A DNA stretch of 64,000 bases. Source: Cheilinus undulatus (lineage: Eukaryota > Chordata > Actinopteri > Labriformes > Labridae). A program made the position numbers and the translations under genes. The notes below the pieces were generated by a model, which was given only the letters and a program-made list of their open reading frames with translations, was not told where the DNA came from and made no database searches. Location: positions 16,302,339-16,366,338 of the forward strand of contig NC_054871.1 in the NCBI RefSeq assembly GCF_018320785.1. Reading direction: 5' to 3'. Shown here one piece after another: positions 37,965-49,833 of this stretch (position 1 is the stretch's first letter; each line of letters opens with the position of its first letter).

Positions 37965-40580
37965 GTTCTGATCAGCATTCATACCTTTTATTTTTTTGTC
38001 AAAAACGCACAAACATAAAAAAGGAATATTGAGTAAGGCAGTTTGTACATCAGTCTGGTATGCTCCCTCGTCTTCTCGGCTAGAAGAGCATCTCTGTCTG
38101 GAAATACATGAAGCAGAAGAGGATAAAGAAACAGAGCTGTTCTTTTCCTACGTTTTCATGTAAGTTAAGACGTTACTGCATTAGAAAAAGGGATCTAATG
38201 TCTGGATGCATCATCACTGATGACAGTATTCAAACATGGACGCCCATGTCTAAATATTAACTGATGAACCATGTGAGTGAAACAAAAGCTTGTGATGTGT
38301 TTTAGAAAAAGCAACAGTCACTGAGAAGTTTCACTCAAACCAAACATTACGCTTGAGCTGAACTGCTCTTATCAGACTGTACAGAAGGAGAGATGCTTTC
38401 TTCTTTTAAAACTCTTTTTTTTCACACACCATCACTTTATCTTCAAAATTATTCTCTAATACACACGGGAAACTAAATCCTAAACTTATCTTACATAATT
38501 TTCATGAAACAAAATAAAGCATTTGGCAACAGACATGATCTACCCGATAAGGCAGATAAAACTTTACAAGTTTTCCTCCTCGTATTATTAAAGAAAAGGA
38601 AATTAAAGGTTATAACAGTGTGTCTTTAATCTGCCAGACAAACCTTTAAAAGGAGGATTTTCTTTGAATGAAAACTTATTTAAACTCAAATTCAATACAA
38701 AAAAATCCTAGATTTTTCAAGAATAGACAAAACTTACAAAAGACAGGTATGAAATGCTTACGAAATTATCTCTAAAGTGGGATCATGCATTGATATTTCT
38801 TTTATAATCACACAAAATTCCCCCTTTATTTCCAGAAATCTCCATTTCATTATTTTATTCCAGTCCCTGCTGCATGACAAGCATGCTTGCTCTTTTTTAA
38901 ATTTAATTTCAATTAAGAAGGGATTTTGCACTGCGGCAGAAAATACTACTATTAAACAAAAACAAGAGGAGGATGTTTAATCCGAGATTATTTTTCTGTT
39001 AAATATCAAAATAAAAACTATTTGTTTCAGTCTGAGGGTGATTTACCTGAAGGTAGAGAAGAAAACGAAGCTTGTATAAAGAGTACCAGCAGACAGCCTG
39101 TACAGTATGAGAGGGTGCTTATGTGAGTCAGACATCCAGAGGATGTGAGTTACAGTAAAATGGGATTAATATGAGTGGTGGTGGAGATGCATCGTGGGTA
39201 ATAATCCTTAACTGGGGCAGCAGGCGGTGTGAAAGGATGGATAGATTTCACCAACCCCCCACTCACGTCTACTCTGTCTCCCGTGGGTGTGCGGTGACCC
39301 CCATGAGCAAATCCAGCGGCCTCCATCTGTGACTGTGCTTTTCAGACGACTCCTGCTGCTAACGTGTCGGCGACGAGAAGATTAACTGACACAGAGTCAG
39401 GATTTTTGGTTCCATCATGAAGTCTCTGCTGCAGAGAGAGTGATGGAGAACAAACTTAGAGAGAATCAAACCCTGTTTGTGAGGAGGAAAGCGGAGGACA
39501 CGCTGCCTGGAGTCATGCTGGTTGTGTTTGTGCACACGAGTGTGAAGCTTTGGTGCACAGCAGCAGCTTGCATCTCTTTTTGGCTTTTGATCGTGGAAAC
39601 GGAGGTGGTCTAGTGGCAAATCTGCTGCATATTTTCCTTCCATTCTTCTAATTAATTTTGAGGAATGAGATGCATTGGCTAATGTAGTTCAAGCAAAGTC
39701 TTAAATTTGGTTGAAAAAAATTGTTTCTTTTTTAACCCCTCTGCTCTCCCTGCATTCTATTCTGATGTTTTCACACATGCATTAAAATCCTGAAAATATC
39801 CTGATTTTTTTGCTGTGAGGTCCCTGTTTTCACTTGGAATTTTCCTAGCAAACCCTCCAGTACTACTTCAGTGTCAAGCTGAGATGAGCTGATGTTTGAA
39901 ACAGATAAAAATATTCAGGTAAATTCACTTCAAGTGTGTAGGTTCGGATGATGTTTAAATCACAGGACAAGTGCAATTTTTATGCGTGTAATGAAGCTGC
40001 TTCATACCCTTTACTACTGTCCTTTTCTACTCATTTGTTGACACTGTGGAGTTGTCTTAATATCGCACTGATATATACGAATAAAAACGGTCATTTTAGT
40101 GTCTGCTATCTTGTGTTTCCACAGTGTCTTTCCCTCCCATCAGACAGGGAAAACTCCCCACTGTGAGGGACATGAAAAAGCAACTCAGAGTTCTGATGCA
40201 GGCTGTCCTGAAACTTTCAGGAGTGGATCTGTGAATACTGCTGTAGGTTCTGAGAATATAAATGTCATTGGAAGTGGGGGGAGCACAGACGTATGAGGTG
40301 AAGAGTTGTCTGTAGCACCCTGTGAGGAGTATGGTTTAGTAGGCTGTGATCATGCACAGAAACAAAGAAGAAAACCCTCTTTTATAACCAAGTGTAACCC
40401 AGATCTGCGCTTCCTTTTTGAGCCTAGCCTGAAATGCAGCAGGACACTGAGGTAACATGGGGTTAAAAAGACTGAGTTTTTTCCTTTTCAGTCCCTGTGC
40501 GGTCTGTTAGATTACATGAACAGTTCAGTGCTGATGCAGTCCTCCTGTATCCGTCAGTGATGTGGAGAGAACTGCTTCTT
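37965..40580 (-). other. arpc5: arpc5 3' UTR (inferred extent)
   Basis: About 2.6 kb after the arpc5 stop with no convincing coding exon on either strand. The nearest good minus-strand signals are AATAAA at 37992-37987 and 37794-37789. The size is long for arpc5, so an earlier end is possible. Confidence 0.45.
37987..37992 (-). terminator. arpc5: Candidate polyadenylation signal, arpc5
   Basis: AATAAA on the minus strand, about 275-380 bp from the hmcn1 signals on the other strand. A further AATAAA lies at 37794-37789. Confidence 0.45.
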
Positions 40581-40643
40581 TTAGACCGTCTTCCTCGCTG
40601 TGAGGACCCTGACGATGCTGCCCACTCCTCCAGCTGCCAGAGC
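40581..40643 (-). CDS. arpc5: arpc5 exon 4 (coding part) and stop
   Basis: 63 bp: [20 protein letters not shown] then TAA at 40583-40581, identical to the recalled human C-terminus. Confidence 0.96.
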   Translation of the reverse strand, partial: ALAAGGVGSIVRVLTARKTV

Positions 40644-43600
40644 CTACAAACACAGGAGGAAGAATATCAGCAGGCTATTTATAACATCTTCGGTCATCTC
40701 TGGCAGCTATGTCCAACAAAATACTCACACTTGATACCTCATACATGCAGCTTTTTACTGAATATTCACAGTATTTCACTTAAAACTGTTCAATACCTTA
40801 ACCATTTTTTAAACCTCTTAGCTGCAGTTACTCCAAATAAAACATCGCAGTAAGATAAGATCACAGATTTGTGATTTAACAAGAGTAAAAAGAGGGCAGT
40901 AACTATGTCATGAAATTTGGGACATGATCATCCTGGAGGGTTTTAGTCTAAATCTTGTTTGCTCCTTTCATCTGAAATGCTTCTTCTATGAGTGTTTTAA
41001 CCATTCAGCTGAAAAATAGAAACTATTTTGACATTATTTAACTTATCAAGCAGTCTTTGGTCCAGGTTAAATAAGGCATTTTGGGTCAGTTTCTTTGTTA
41101 AACTGTCTAAAATTCTAAGGGTGCCATTCAAACCAGGTGGTCTAGTTTGGGACAAAACCTCTGATCTTGCATGTATTTTCACAGCTAATATCCATCCAGC
41201 CTCACTCAAAGTGATGTGAATTTTATTTGCTTTATTTTGAAATCCAGATCATTTGACTCAGATCAGTAATAAGAGACAACGTTGCAGCTCTTGATTTGGT
41301 ACCGTTCAGCTTTTAAATGTCTATTAAAAACAAAAACAACAAGGAGCAATATAATCTATAAAAAATATAACAGCATGCATACATACAGGTATGGACACTC
41401 CATAAACACCAAGAAGTTTTATTCAGCTTGGACAATGCACAGCTGAGTAATTAACAACCTTCTGCTTGACAAAACCATGCAAATTTGAGGGCTCACCATG
41501 GCCAACCCTTTTGAGTGACAAAAAAGTCTTGCATAACTATTCATCTTCCAGGTCCCCTCTTGCTCCATGCTCAAAGAGACTTTTGTAGAGCTCCCCAAGA
41601 TGCATCTACCCACGCCAAAGTCAAAAGAGTGGGCTTTCACTTTGAAATCTGTTAGACTGAGGCAATACTGCATGGGCATTTTGGAGACCCACACAATATC
41701 GAAATTTTCGCAAGACCGGCTGTACCTGCAAAAATTTACAAATTTTCATAAATGTTAAGCGCCTCAAAAGTCCATCAGATGACGGTAAATAATAATAAGA
41801 AAATCCCTATCAGATATAATCTCTATCACTCAGTGCTCAGGCCATAAAAATTAAGAAAAAAAAGGAAACCAGCTCCTAACACTCACATCAGTGTTTTGTG
41901 TATGAACAACACACCACTGCATCTCCTAACTTCTTGCCTTGAATTGAGACAACATTTCTATCTAACCACATCCCACAAGGTTTACTGGATTAAAAGTGTA
42001 TCACCGTTTCCTACAAAATCATGTTTGTGACAGAATGAGGGAGAAAACATCAGTATAAAACATGGCACATTTGTGTTTGTTCATTATCAGTGATATGGTG
42101 ATTACCAGTCAACACACTGCTGTAAGTCTAGCTCTCATGAAGGTCTGTGCAGGGCCGGAGTACCCTGACAGAGAGGTGTAATACTCAACATCGTTTGGGA
42201 TTTACAGATCTTAAATTTGGCAGTTAGAATCAGCATCTTTCAGAGGGTTTAAACTAGTGGATTTCCTTTCCTTGTTCTTGCTGTTTTTTGATGATGATAT
42301 AAAATGCAAGAGTGTGAATATTCACCTTTTCATGCCACTGCAGCAGGACGGCGCTGCTGTTTTCTGACGGCCTCTCGAAACCTTTGTAGATGTATTTCAT
42401 CAGCAGGTCTACGCCGTTCTTATCCAGGGATTGGACTCCTTTCTCAATGTCGCTGCTTTTAAAGGCGCTGAGGACCTTCAGCACCAAACCCTCAGCTCGC
42501 TCCTGAAACACATACAGAGCTCCCGTTATTACAAGCCTGCTTACATCTTCCAGTGCTCTTCATCAAGCTTCTCTCTTATCTATAATATATAAGATGGGCG
42601 AGTTTCAGAGCAACACAAACTGTCACTTCAGAAAAACTTGATGCAAAACTTTAATCTGCTCTGAAATTACCAAAAGACTTTAGCTGCATTTTAAAAGATG
42701 CATTTGCATCAGCATGCAGCCATATGTGAAATAACACTAATCTCTTTTACTTCAAGAGAGTTCAAGGGGATTCTTAAATGTGGTAAATATTTTAACCATT
42801 ATAGGCAGAGAAACTTAACCCACCTTGACATTCTGGTTCTTAGTGTTGATTGGAGGGTTCTTCAGAACTGCATGTAAAGCCTCCACGAGGTTTCCTGTAC
42901 ACAGAGGGTTAAGGATACAGCACAGTAGGGACACAGCAAAAGTCAGTGCGTTTACATGCATACTCAAGTCAAGCTATGGTTATAGCGCAAGCAGGCAGCT
43001 GCACTGTACTCCTGTCTTTATCCCAGTATACATGAACAGGAGGAAAAGTGTTTTAATGACAGGAGCATGTCTGACTCTGCTATAGGAGATGGTGATGTGC
43101 CCCCAAAGGACCTTCAAAACAGCAGCAACTAAACGGTCGTATGTTGAACTATGAAATAATAATATCTACCCATTTGAACATTTTTTAAAAATCTATTCTT
43201 ACTGTTTTGATTTCTATTCTGTTCTGGCTCTTAATATATAATATCTGACTGCCTTTACGTCTCTGGTCCTTTTCATGTGGTTGGGTTCCAGTGTTGCCTG
43301 GATTCATCCAGGTTAGTTGGGGTGTTCGATTTTATTTCACATTTAATTTTTCTTCAGGATTCTTATGTTTCTAGGTTTTTATAATGACTTGATGATATGT
43401 TCCTGGGGTTTTATAATGTGTCTCTTGGATTATGATGATGTTTGGGTCACATAAATGCATAGTTGGCTGTTCTTTTTATCATGGGTGCTTCTGTTGCTGG
43501 GATTTTGTCTTTCTTAAGTGTTATTGTGCTTATGTTGTGACGCTTTATTCTTATTTGTGATTCTGCCTATTGTCAGAGAACATTGTAAACCTCCCTTTTT

Positions 43601-45344
43601 AAATGTACCATACAAATAAATGTATTAGCATTATAAGGGATGCACAATATTGGATTTTTGCCGATATCCAATATTTACAGATTAATTTTAGCCAATACTG
43701 ATATCGATATTTAAATATGCTTTGCGGACAATAAATTTCAGTCCTTTTGGACACACTTTAAGGTTTGAGGATGACCAAGGAAACAAACTTTAGTCCTTAA
43801 AAACACTTTAAAGAATGAGGATAAAGAAAGAAAAAGACCTCAACAGACATAGGTCTGTTGGTTCAGCATACTCCACTAATTTCTTAGTATTTATGGACAA
43901 AATTTACTGTTGATATATGCTGAAATACACAGGTAAAATATCAAATGTAAATATCGGCAGAATTTTGATATCTGCAGATACCGATATTTGTCTTTTTAAG
44001 CTAAAATCTGCTGATACCAATAACAGACCGATAATATCCTGCATCCCTAATTATTATAATTTGTATTATTATTATTACTATAACTATTAATATTATTATT
44101 ATTAATTCCCTAGCCCTAAATATCATGCTGTTAATATTGTGTGTGAAGGAAACAGAAAGCTCCAAACACTTGTAGTTTACAAAACAACTTCATTAGACTT
44201 CCTAAATGCTGTGCTTCCTTAATTTTAGGTGTTTATTTTTAACATTGAAGATTTTTAACATTGACCTTTGACCCTCCACCAGAGTGACATAAGGAGGGAG
44301 GTGACTGTCTTCAATGAGGAAGTGGAGCTTTCTTCTGCCTTATAAGGACTATTTATCAAAAACTAAAGACTCAGCTGGATACAGACCCTACAGTTACTCT
44401 TCAACACAGCTAAAACTTCCTTATTTTTATTTTCACCAGTAAATTAAAATTACGTACAAATTACAGGAAGATTGTAAAACATTGGCAAGATATGTGAAAA
44501 CAACAGGTTTTCTGCTAATTCAATGAACTACAGCATTGAAAAGTAAAAAAAACATCTAAAATAATCTATTTTGTTAGTCCGTATCTCTTGGATCGATCAG
44601 AAATTGCACATCCACACAATATAAATTGCACTAATACGTTGGAAACGTTTCGTCGCTGGGTCTATTTACAGTTTTGGGTTATTGAAAACAAGAAATTGTC
44701 CAATGTCGGTTGCATATGGTCTTTTTTGCTGTGGTATCCAAACAGGTATTCCTGACTAGTGGTATGATATCAGAGTTTGATTTATGACTACTCTAATCAC
44801 AGAGGGGGGCAGTTTTAAACTCAAATCCCTGATTCTGCATCACTTGCCGTGCTAAGCTAATTTACAGATAGTAAACAACTTTAAGAGTTCAAGAACAATG
44901 TAGCTAATAAATTGTTACATTATAGTTATACATATGCATGCAAGCTGTAGGTAATTTTCATGCACAGCTTGTGCAAACTGGGAGCAGAAATCCCAGGAAT
45001 GTGACTGTCAGGCAAGTCTGGACACTGACAGGCCTACTTGAAAAACGCCCATTCATAGAGGCAGCAGCAGCAAACACAATATAACGGGATGATGCGGATT
45101 ATTCTAGGAATTAGAAAGACAGTAATTTATCAACTGTGCCTGTTTTTTACCCCGTAGATAATGCATGCTAACAAACATGCTAGCTAATCATGTATAAAGG
45201 ATATTGTCTGATGAGGGAGTCCACCTCTGCCTCGTCAGGACCCAGCTGGTTTTCCCCTCCGTCCTCCTCGTCCACAAATTTGTTCTCGTCGTATTCGTCC
45301 ACGTCCACTCGTCTGAAGCGGGCGGACACGGTGTTTTTCGACAT
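40581..45344 (-). CDS. arpc5: Arp2/3 complex subunit 5 (p16-Arc), complete
   Basis: Smallest subunit of the Arp2/3 complex, which nucleates branched actin filaments; ARPC5 links ARPC4 and ARPC1 to the core (family knowledge). Four coding exons on the minus strand: 45344-45205, 42896-42824, 42502-42326 and 40643-40581, joined in frame to 150 residues plus TAA (human 151). Starts [19 protein letters not shown]; carries the family signatures [28 protein letters not shown] and LLQWHEK; ends [13 protein letters not shown]. The MSKNT start and DEEDGG segment favour arpc5 over arpc5l; the teleost a/b paralog cannot be assigned. Intron 1 is of the AT-AC (U12) class. Tail to tail with hmcn1. Confidence 0.96.
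42326..42502 (-). CDS. arpc5: arpc5 exon 3
   Basis: 177 bp, phase 0-0, ordinary AG and GT sites. [15 protein letters not shown] through LLQWHEK, the most conserved part of the protein. Confidence 0.96.
42824..42896 (-). CDS. arpc5: arpc5 exon 2
   Basis: 73 bp, follows an AC 3' splice site. Completes Gln then [24 protein letters not shown]. Donor GTGGGT, phase 0. Confidence 0.94.
42897..45204 (-). other. arpc5: arpc5 intron 1, U12-type AT-AC intron
   Basis: Minus strand: 5' site ATATCCTTT (45204-45196), matching the U12 AT-AC consensus; branch-site-like TCCTTAAC at 42915-42908; 3' end GTGTAC at 42897, 11-12 bases beyond the branch adenosine. Only this pair joins exon 1 to exon 2 in frame (RQ/GNLVEAL). 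Ending instead at the CAG two bases later shifts the frame. Length 2,308 bp, with a hAT-like element inside. Confidence 0.9.
43636..44048. mobile_element. hAT-like MITE in arpc5 intron 1
   Basis: Ends AGGGATGCACAATATT and AATATCCTGCATCCCT are inverted. The interior shows repeated CCGATATNN motifs in both halves. A target duplication is not clear. Confidence 0.65.
45205..45344 (-). CDS. arpc5: arpc5 exon 1 (coding part)
   Basis: Initiator ATG at 45344-45342. Acidic N-terminus, ends phase 2 within a Gln codon (SLIRQ). No GT follows it. The next bases are ATATCCTTT. Confidence 0.94.
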
Positions 45345-45480
45345 GTCGGTGGCGGTTTAGGTCTTATATACCGTGCAAAAAACAGGAGTGTAGATAAAGC
45401 GCAACCCGGCCTTTTTTTCTCCTACAGTGATTTTCTTTGATACGGCTAGCTGTCACCAAGCAGCTTCCTGACTTCCTCCT
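45345..45480 (-). promoter_or_regulatory. arpc5: arpc5 5' UTR and core promoter region
   Basis: Region just upstream of the arpc5 ATG. It contains GGAAGT/AGGAAG motifs on the minus strand (45465-45480) that fit ETS factors, and TATATAAG about 20 bases before the ATG, too close to be the TATA box of this start. The transcription start is unknown. Confidence 0.4.
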
Positions 45481-45984
45481 CTTTCCTCTCTGTGTGGTGT
45501 TTGCTTCCACGGATAGGACATCGCCCCCTGCTGGTCAGAATTTACAGGAAGCTTTCTGCGCTTACCACCGTTGGCCACTAGGTGGAGGTAAAACATAACA
45601 AATGAACCCACTGCCTGACCCTGCAGCAAATGCAGGCTATTCATGATTCAACACATTTGGGTACAATCTCGAAAAGGAATGTCAATTTTTATCGTAAAAT
45701 GTGACTTTTTAAATTAAAATAATTATTCAGCTTTTAGGCAGCCCACACCTGGAATACTGTATAGCAAACACTAAAACTGAGTTCAGAAAGGTCAGTTTCA
45801 AAACACGATAAGGAACTACCATGTACATGATAATAACTGCTTTTAAACTTTGCTCCAGTCCCTGTGACTATTCTTATGTACTTGTGTCCGTTTACTGTCT
45901 TGTCACTGTTTTAATGTACTCAGCGTCAATGTAGCACTCTCTCAATGACATCACGAGATTAAATAAAGGTTAAATGAATGAATA

Positions 45985-46050
45985 ATAACTTTATTAGTAT
46001 ATCACGTTTCAAAACGGAGTTATAAAGGGCTTCAGGGCATAAAAACAGAC
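45985..46050. repeat. Teleost dispersed repeat (AACTTTATT type), copy 2
   Basis: ATAACTTTATTAGTATATCAC and GTTATAAAGGGCTTC; similar layout to 29497-29560. Confidence 0.4.
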
Positions 46051-46054
46051 ACCA

Positions 46055-46470
46055 ACACAGGTTTTCACAATTGCTAAAACATCATTTCCTATTCTCTGAA
46101 CCAAATGCTCAGATACAAAACTCTGAACACAGTCTCACTCTCTCAAACACATTTTTCATTGTAATGGCATAACAGAAACCACTGGAGGCAGAAGTAAGAC
46201 ACAATTCAAGCACAGTTGCCACCTCTAAATACTGCCTGTCAAAACTCCAAATTAGGTCTACTTAGACAGCAAAAGTGAGATAAAAGTTATACAAAAATGG
46301 CTGGAGATGATCTGAGGAGGAGTAGTGTGATAGGTTGCAGACTTTGATCAAGAGGGAGAGAGAGAAGACAGAGAGGAAGACCACCAAGAACAGACATTTC
46401 TAGGGATGTATGATGTTATTGGTGAATTATTGAGGTGCAGATGGCTGAGCAATTATGCCATGCCCCATGT
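46055..46470 (+). mobile_element. Truncated DNA transposon, probable
   Basis: CAGTTGCCACCTCTAAATAC, a stretch opening ATGGCTGGAGATGATCTGAG, then GAGAGGAAGACC. This resembles the 5' part of a teleost transposase gene encoding an Arg/Gly-rich start, but the frame is lost within about 130 bp. Family assignment is from memory and tentative. Confidence 0.4.
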
Positions 46471-47190
46471 ATGCAGGAGGAAATATTAAATATTAAAATG
46501 CTCATACTTACTCTGTTTTCTTTCTTGGTTAAAAAAAAATGGCTTACAGAATGAATTAAGGTTTGAAGTGAAAAGTGCTGTTTCTCTTACTTTAGTCATA
46601 ATCATGGTAAATTGTAACTAGTATTTTCAGTTCATATTTTTATCTGTACACCCCTCATATAAATATTAAATATGTTCTTTTGAAAAATGTCAAACACATT
46701 TCATTTGAATTCATGAGAAAAAGTAGATACATTTGGAGCATAAACTGACTCTGAGAATAAATAAAATACACATTTAAAAAAAACTTGTAACTGTGCATCA
46801 GAGTTTTCATTCAGTTCAAATTTAAAATCATTTAACTTTCAGACCATGAAACCTTTTTTCATTTCAAAAAAGTTCAACTTGAAAAAGAAGATAAATAAAA
46901 GAAACAACAAATAGTTGTAAAGGTTAAGAGCAAAACAATGTCTGATACTTAATTATATAACAATATATGTTTTTTAATGAATGGATAGGATCACAAAACT
47001 TTCACACTTGGTATTAAATTTTTTTCCCTTCAGTAAAATAAGATTAGAACATCACCATTTGACAACAATTTCAGGTCCTCTTTAAAGTCCTGATTGGAAG
47101 CTTGTACTGAGATTGACGACTACTATTGAGCAGGCTGTTTCAGTGGGATCAAGACCTCTGTGAAAACAGTACAAAAGCATTTGTTCAGAC

Positions 47191-47701
47191 CAGGGCTGTC
47201 AAGGTTAATCACATTAATTGCAATAATTAAGGTCCATATTAGTGCATACATTTTGTTAAATGCATGCTTTATTGTCTCTTTCAGCAAACTTTGGTGGAGC
47301 CACATCATGATCCCCCTGCAGCCACAGTGATGCGACATACACCCACCACTGCTCCTTAATGTCTCATTTCACTTTAACAGATAGCTCAGTGGATGAGTCG
47401 AAAGTCATCTGCACCTCATGACACGAAACATTTACCTCTATACTGCTCCCTTATTTCATTTTCAATCCATAACCAGTCCCTTTTCCGTGGTTTAGTTCAT
47501 GTAAAATGTTCTACCTGTTACAGCAGGTCTGTATTCAAACAGGAAGTCAGCTCATGTTTGTTTAAGACACTAGAAAAATGCAAAATGACACAGTTTTGCA
47601 TGTAAAATAGCAGAATTTGAGATTGCCATATCAGGGATGCGATTGATCCCGATTAACTACAGAATTAACACAACAAAACTTGTACTCTTTTGACAGCCCT
47701 A
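47191..47701. mobile_element. hAT-type MITE with intact 8-bp target duplication
   Basis: 511 bp, ends CAGGGCTGTCAA and TTGACAGCCCTA, flanked on both sides by GTTCAGAC (47183-47190, 47702-47709). No ORF. Related to 2985-3667. Confidence 0.9.
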
Positions 47702-48646
47702 GTTCAGACTCTTAAGTTTAAGTGTGAAGTTTGGACCCTTATGTGTAATTTTTTGTTTTAGACTAAATCCTTCTACGGAAAGTTTCAGTCACAGACCAAA
47801 CAAAAGGGTGCCTTAAGTGTGCAATAGGCCAACTCTTGCATAATATTCCTACTAACCCTACTCTGTAATTTCATGCATAGCTAGTCTGATAGGACCCCCA
47901 TGCTGCTGACTCAGTGATTTTATCTGAGTTTCTATTAGCTGGTATGAAAACAGATGATGTAGAGCCGTGGTTCTCAACTGGTCTATCCGTAGGATCCATC
48001 AGCACTTCCTTGTTTAGAAATCACAACCCAAATTTCCTAAAATACTCAACCTTTTAAATGTATTTAACAAAACAAGCTGTAGTTCAGAGTCCAGTTGAAT
48101 AAAAGGTGACTTAAAAAAATATCAGGACAAAAACATGTTTTAAAGACGCATCAATACAGACGTCCCTAGAGGATGTGCAGGCGTGCATTTTATTTGATTA
48201 AATTTTCCCGTGTTAACATGTTAATCTTGAGGAATCACCTTATTATTCTTTTACACCACAGGCCACACCTGCCCTTTCACACCCTTTCAAACCATTCACT
48301 CCTCATTCATAAACTGATGGCAGAAGTTGCTGTGGAGAATTGGCCATCAGTATGAGCTAATACCATCCAATCAAAGAGGAGAGAACCCACAACCTTTCAA
48401 TCATATGGTGGACATTTTGATGTGGGACTTTATTGGAATTTCATTTAAAGACAGCCTTTTGTGACCACTAAAGGACCAAATAGTTTCTTTTGTGCATCTA
48501 ATATTGCTTCAGTTTTCAGTGGCTCTCTTTGAAATGTTGCTGTGGATTGTGCAGCAGCCTTTTTGTTTGTTTACATTTGAGCTGAGGGCAGTGACTGCAG
48601 ACTGTGTGGGCTATATTAGACTTTCTACAACTTTAGCTCTTCTCGA

Positions 48647-48672
48647 TCTCTCTCTCTAGACTAGAGAGAGAC
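48647..48672. repeat. Near-perfect palindrome
   Basis: TCTCTCTCTAG, one A, then CTAGAGAGAGA: 11-bp arms. Confidence 0.8.
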
Positions 48673-48759
48673 GTAGCACTTAGGAAGAGTAGGAAGATAT
48701 TTGAACCCGTTTTTTAAAGCTATTTAGCCGAGAATCTTCTTTAATAAAGGAGTATAATG

Positions 48760-49105
48760 AAACAACCAAACTTCTGCAAGAACAGGTCAACAAGAGGCGG
48801 GAGCATGAGGAGAACAGGAGGTGAAGAAAGCAATGAGAAAACCTGAGTCCCGTCCTCAGCCCGCCACAAAAAGAGCTCCTAGAAGTTATGGCAGCTCGAA
48901 ACAGTCAGCTCCTTGTTGAAAAAGCTGAGTCTGACGCTCAGAAAACAGTTGGAGAAAGCAAAGAGTCAGCTCCAGGAGAGTTCTCCCAGTGCCCTGGTGG
49001 AGAAACAAATGGCTACTGTGCGACAATTCATGTGTCGAGATAGACTCTTGCCCCCCTCCAGCCCTGGGTTGTGGAACATCAGGCCCCATGATGAATCCTT
49101 TGCTT
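48760..49105 (+). pseudogene. Possible coding remnant, unidentified
   Basis: Composition and codon-like structure differ from the flanks. Successive frames read KELLEVMAARNSQLLVEKAE and, shifted, LRKQLEKAKSQLQESS, both coiled-coil-like. No initiator or splice sites that I can support and no family recognised; it could be a retrocopy or transposon ORF piece. Confidence 0.25.
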
Positions 49106-49371
49106 AAAAGTTATGCACATGATTGTACATCCAAGCTAACTGCTACACCAGTAGCCATTGTTTACCAGCTTGCAGTTCAACCAATCCCCACCTGTAAATA
49201 CCGTCTCATTCTCCTTAAATGACACAGATTGGTCTGGTCTTTTTTCAGACTGGGCACAAATGTTTCAGATCAGAGATTTGCAAGATGATTCAAACCTAAT
49301 GACAGGCATGGAATTTGCTTACATCAGCCCAGGGATGTTCTGAAACAATCTTGTTGTGTTGTGTAAATCTA

Positions 49372-49833
49372 ATGGGTCTTTTCCATTACTTTGAGCGGCT
49401 TGGCTCTGCTTGCTTTGACTCAACCCGGCAGCCCAGCACGGCATGGCGCAGGATTTGCTTTTTCACCACAACAGAGCTACCCTTTTGAGGGTGCATTTAG
49501 AGCTGATGACCTGGCGTTTTGAGTCAATGATGTCAATTAGCTTTAGTAACATTGTTTTTTCCCGTCAGATGAGGAAGCACTGTTTGGTTTAGTTGTCCAC
49601 TCACATCATGCCTGGCCATGCTGTTGCCCCAAGGTATTTCATAGTTTGGTGCAGTGGTAGCTACTGAATCATGTCTCCGTGGCATGAAGGCATGCTTGGA
49701 GGCAGGGCGAGCATGCTTGGGCCCTGTTCCAAAGCAGGGCCATTCTGGGCACGGCCAAACTGGTGATGGAAAAGTAAAACAGCACGGCTTGGTTTGGATT
49801 GGTGCTGCCAAAAGTCATAGTGGAAAAGCCCCA
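49372..49833. mobile_element. MITE with TGGGNCTTTTCCA ends, unclassified
   Basis: Left TGGGTCTTTTCCATTACTTT and the inverse of right GTCATAGTGGAAAAGCCCCA are similar. The interior is more GC-rich than the flanks. No clear target duplication. Confidence 0.55.

Noticed and set aside
38060..38110. Minus-strand stretch after an AG reading ...TEMLF then stop, like a last exon
   Set aside because: No upstream exon pairs with it, and arpc5 already ends at 40581.
39359..39643. 94-codon minus-strand ORF in the arpc5 3' region
   Set aside because: Lies downstream of the arpc5 stop, with no homology and no splice partners; treated as UTR.
41419..41694. 91-codon minus-strand ORF in arpc5 intron 3
   Set aside because: No recognised domain; arpc5 is complete without it. 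It may be part of an unnamed repeat.
42824..45344. An ordinary GT-AG intron using GTGGAC at 45225 in arpc5 exon 1
   Set aside because: It would delete DSLIRQ, which aligns with human ARPC5, and would need a different acceptor phase than any seen.
45362..45369. TATATAAG as a TATA box for arpc5
   Set aside because: Only about 20 bases upstream of the ATG, too close to direct a transcript containing that start codon with a normal 5' UTR.
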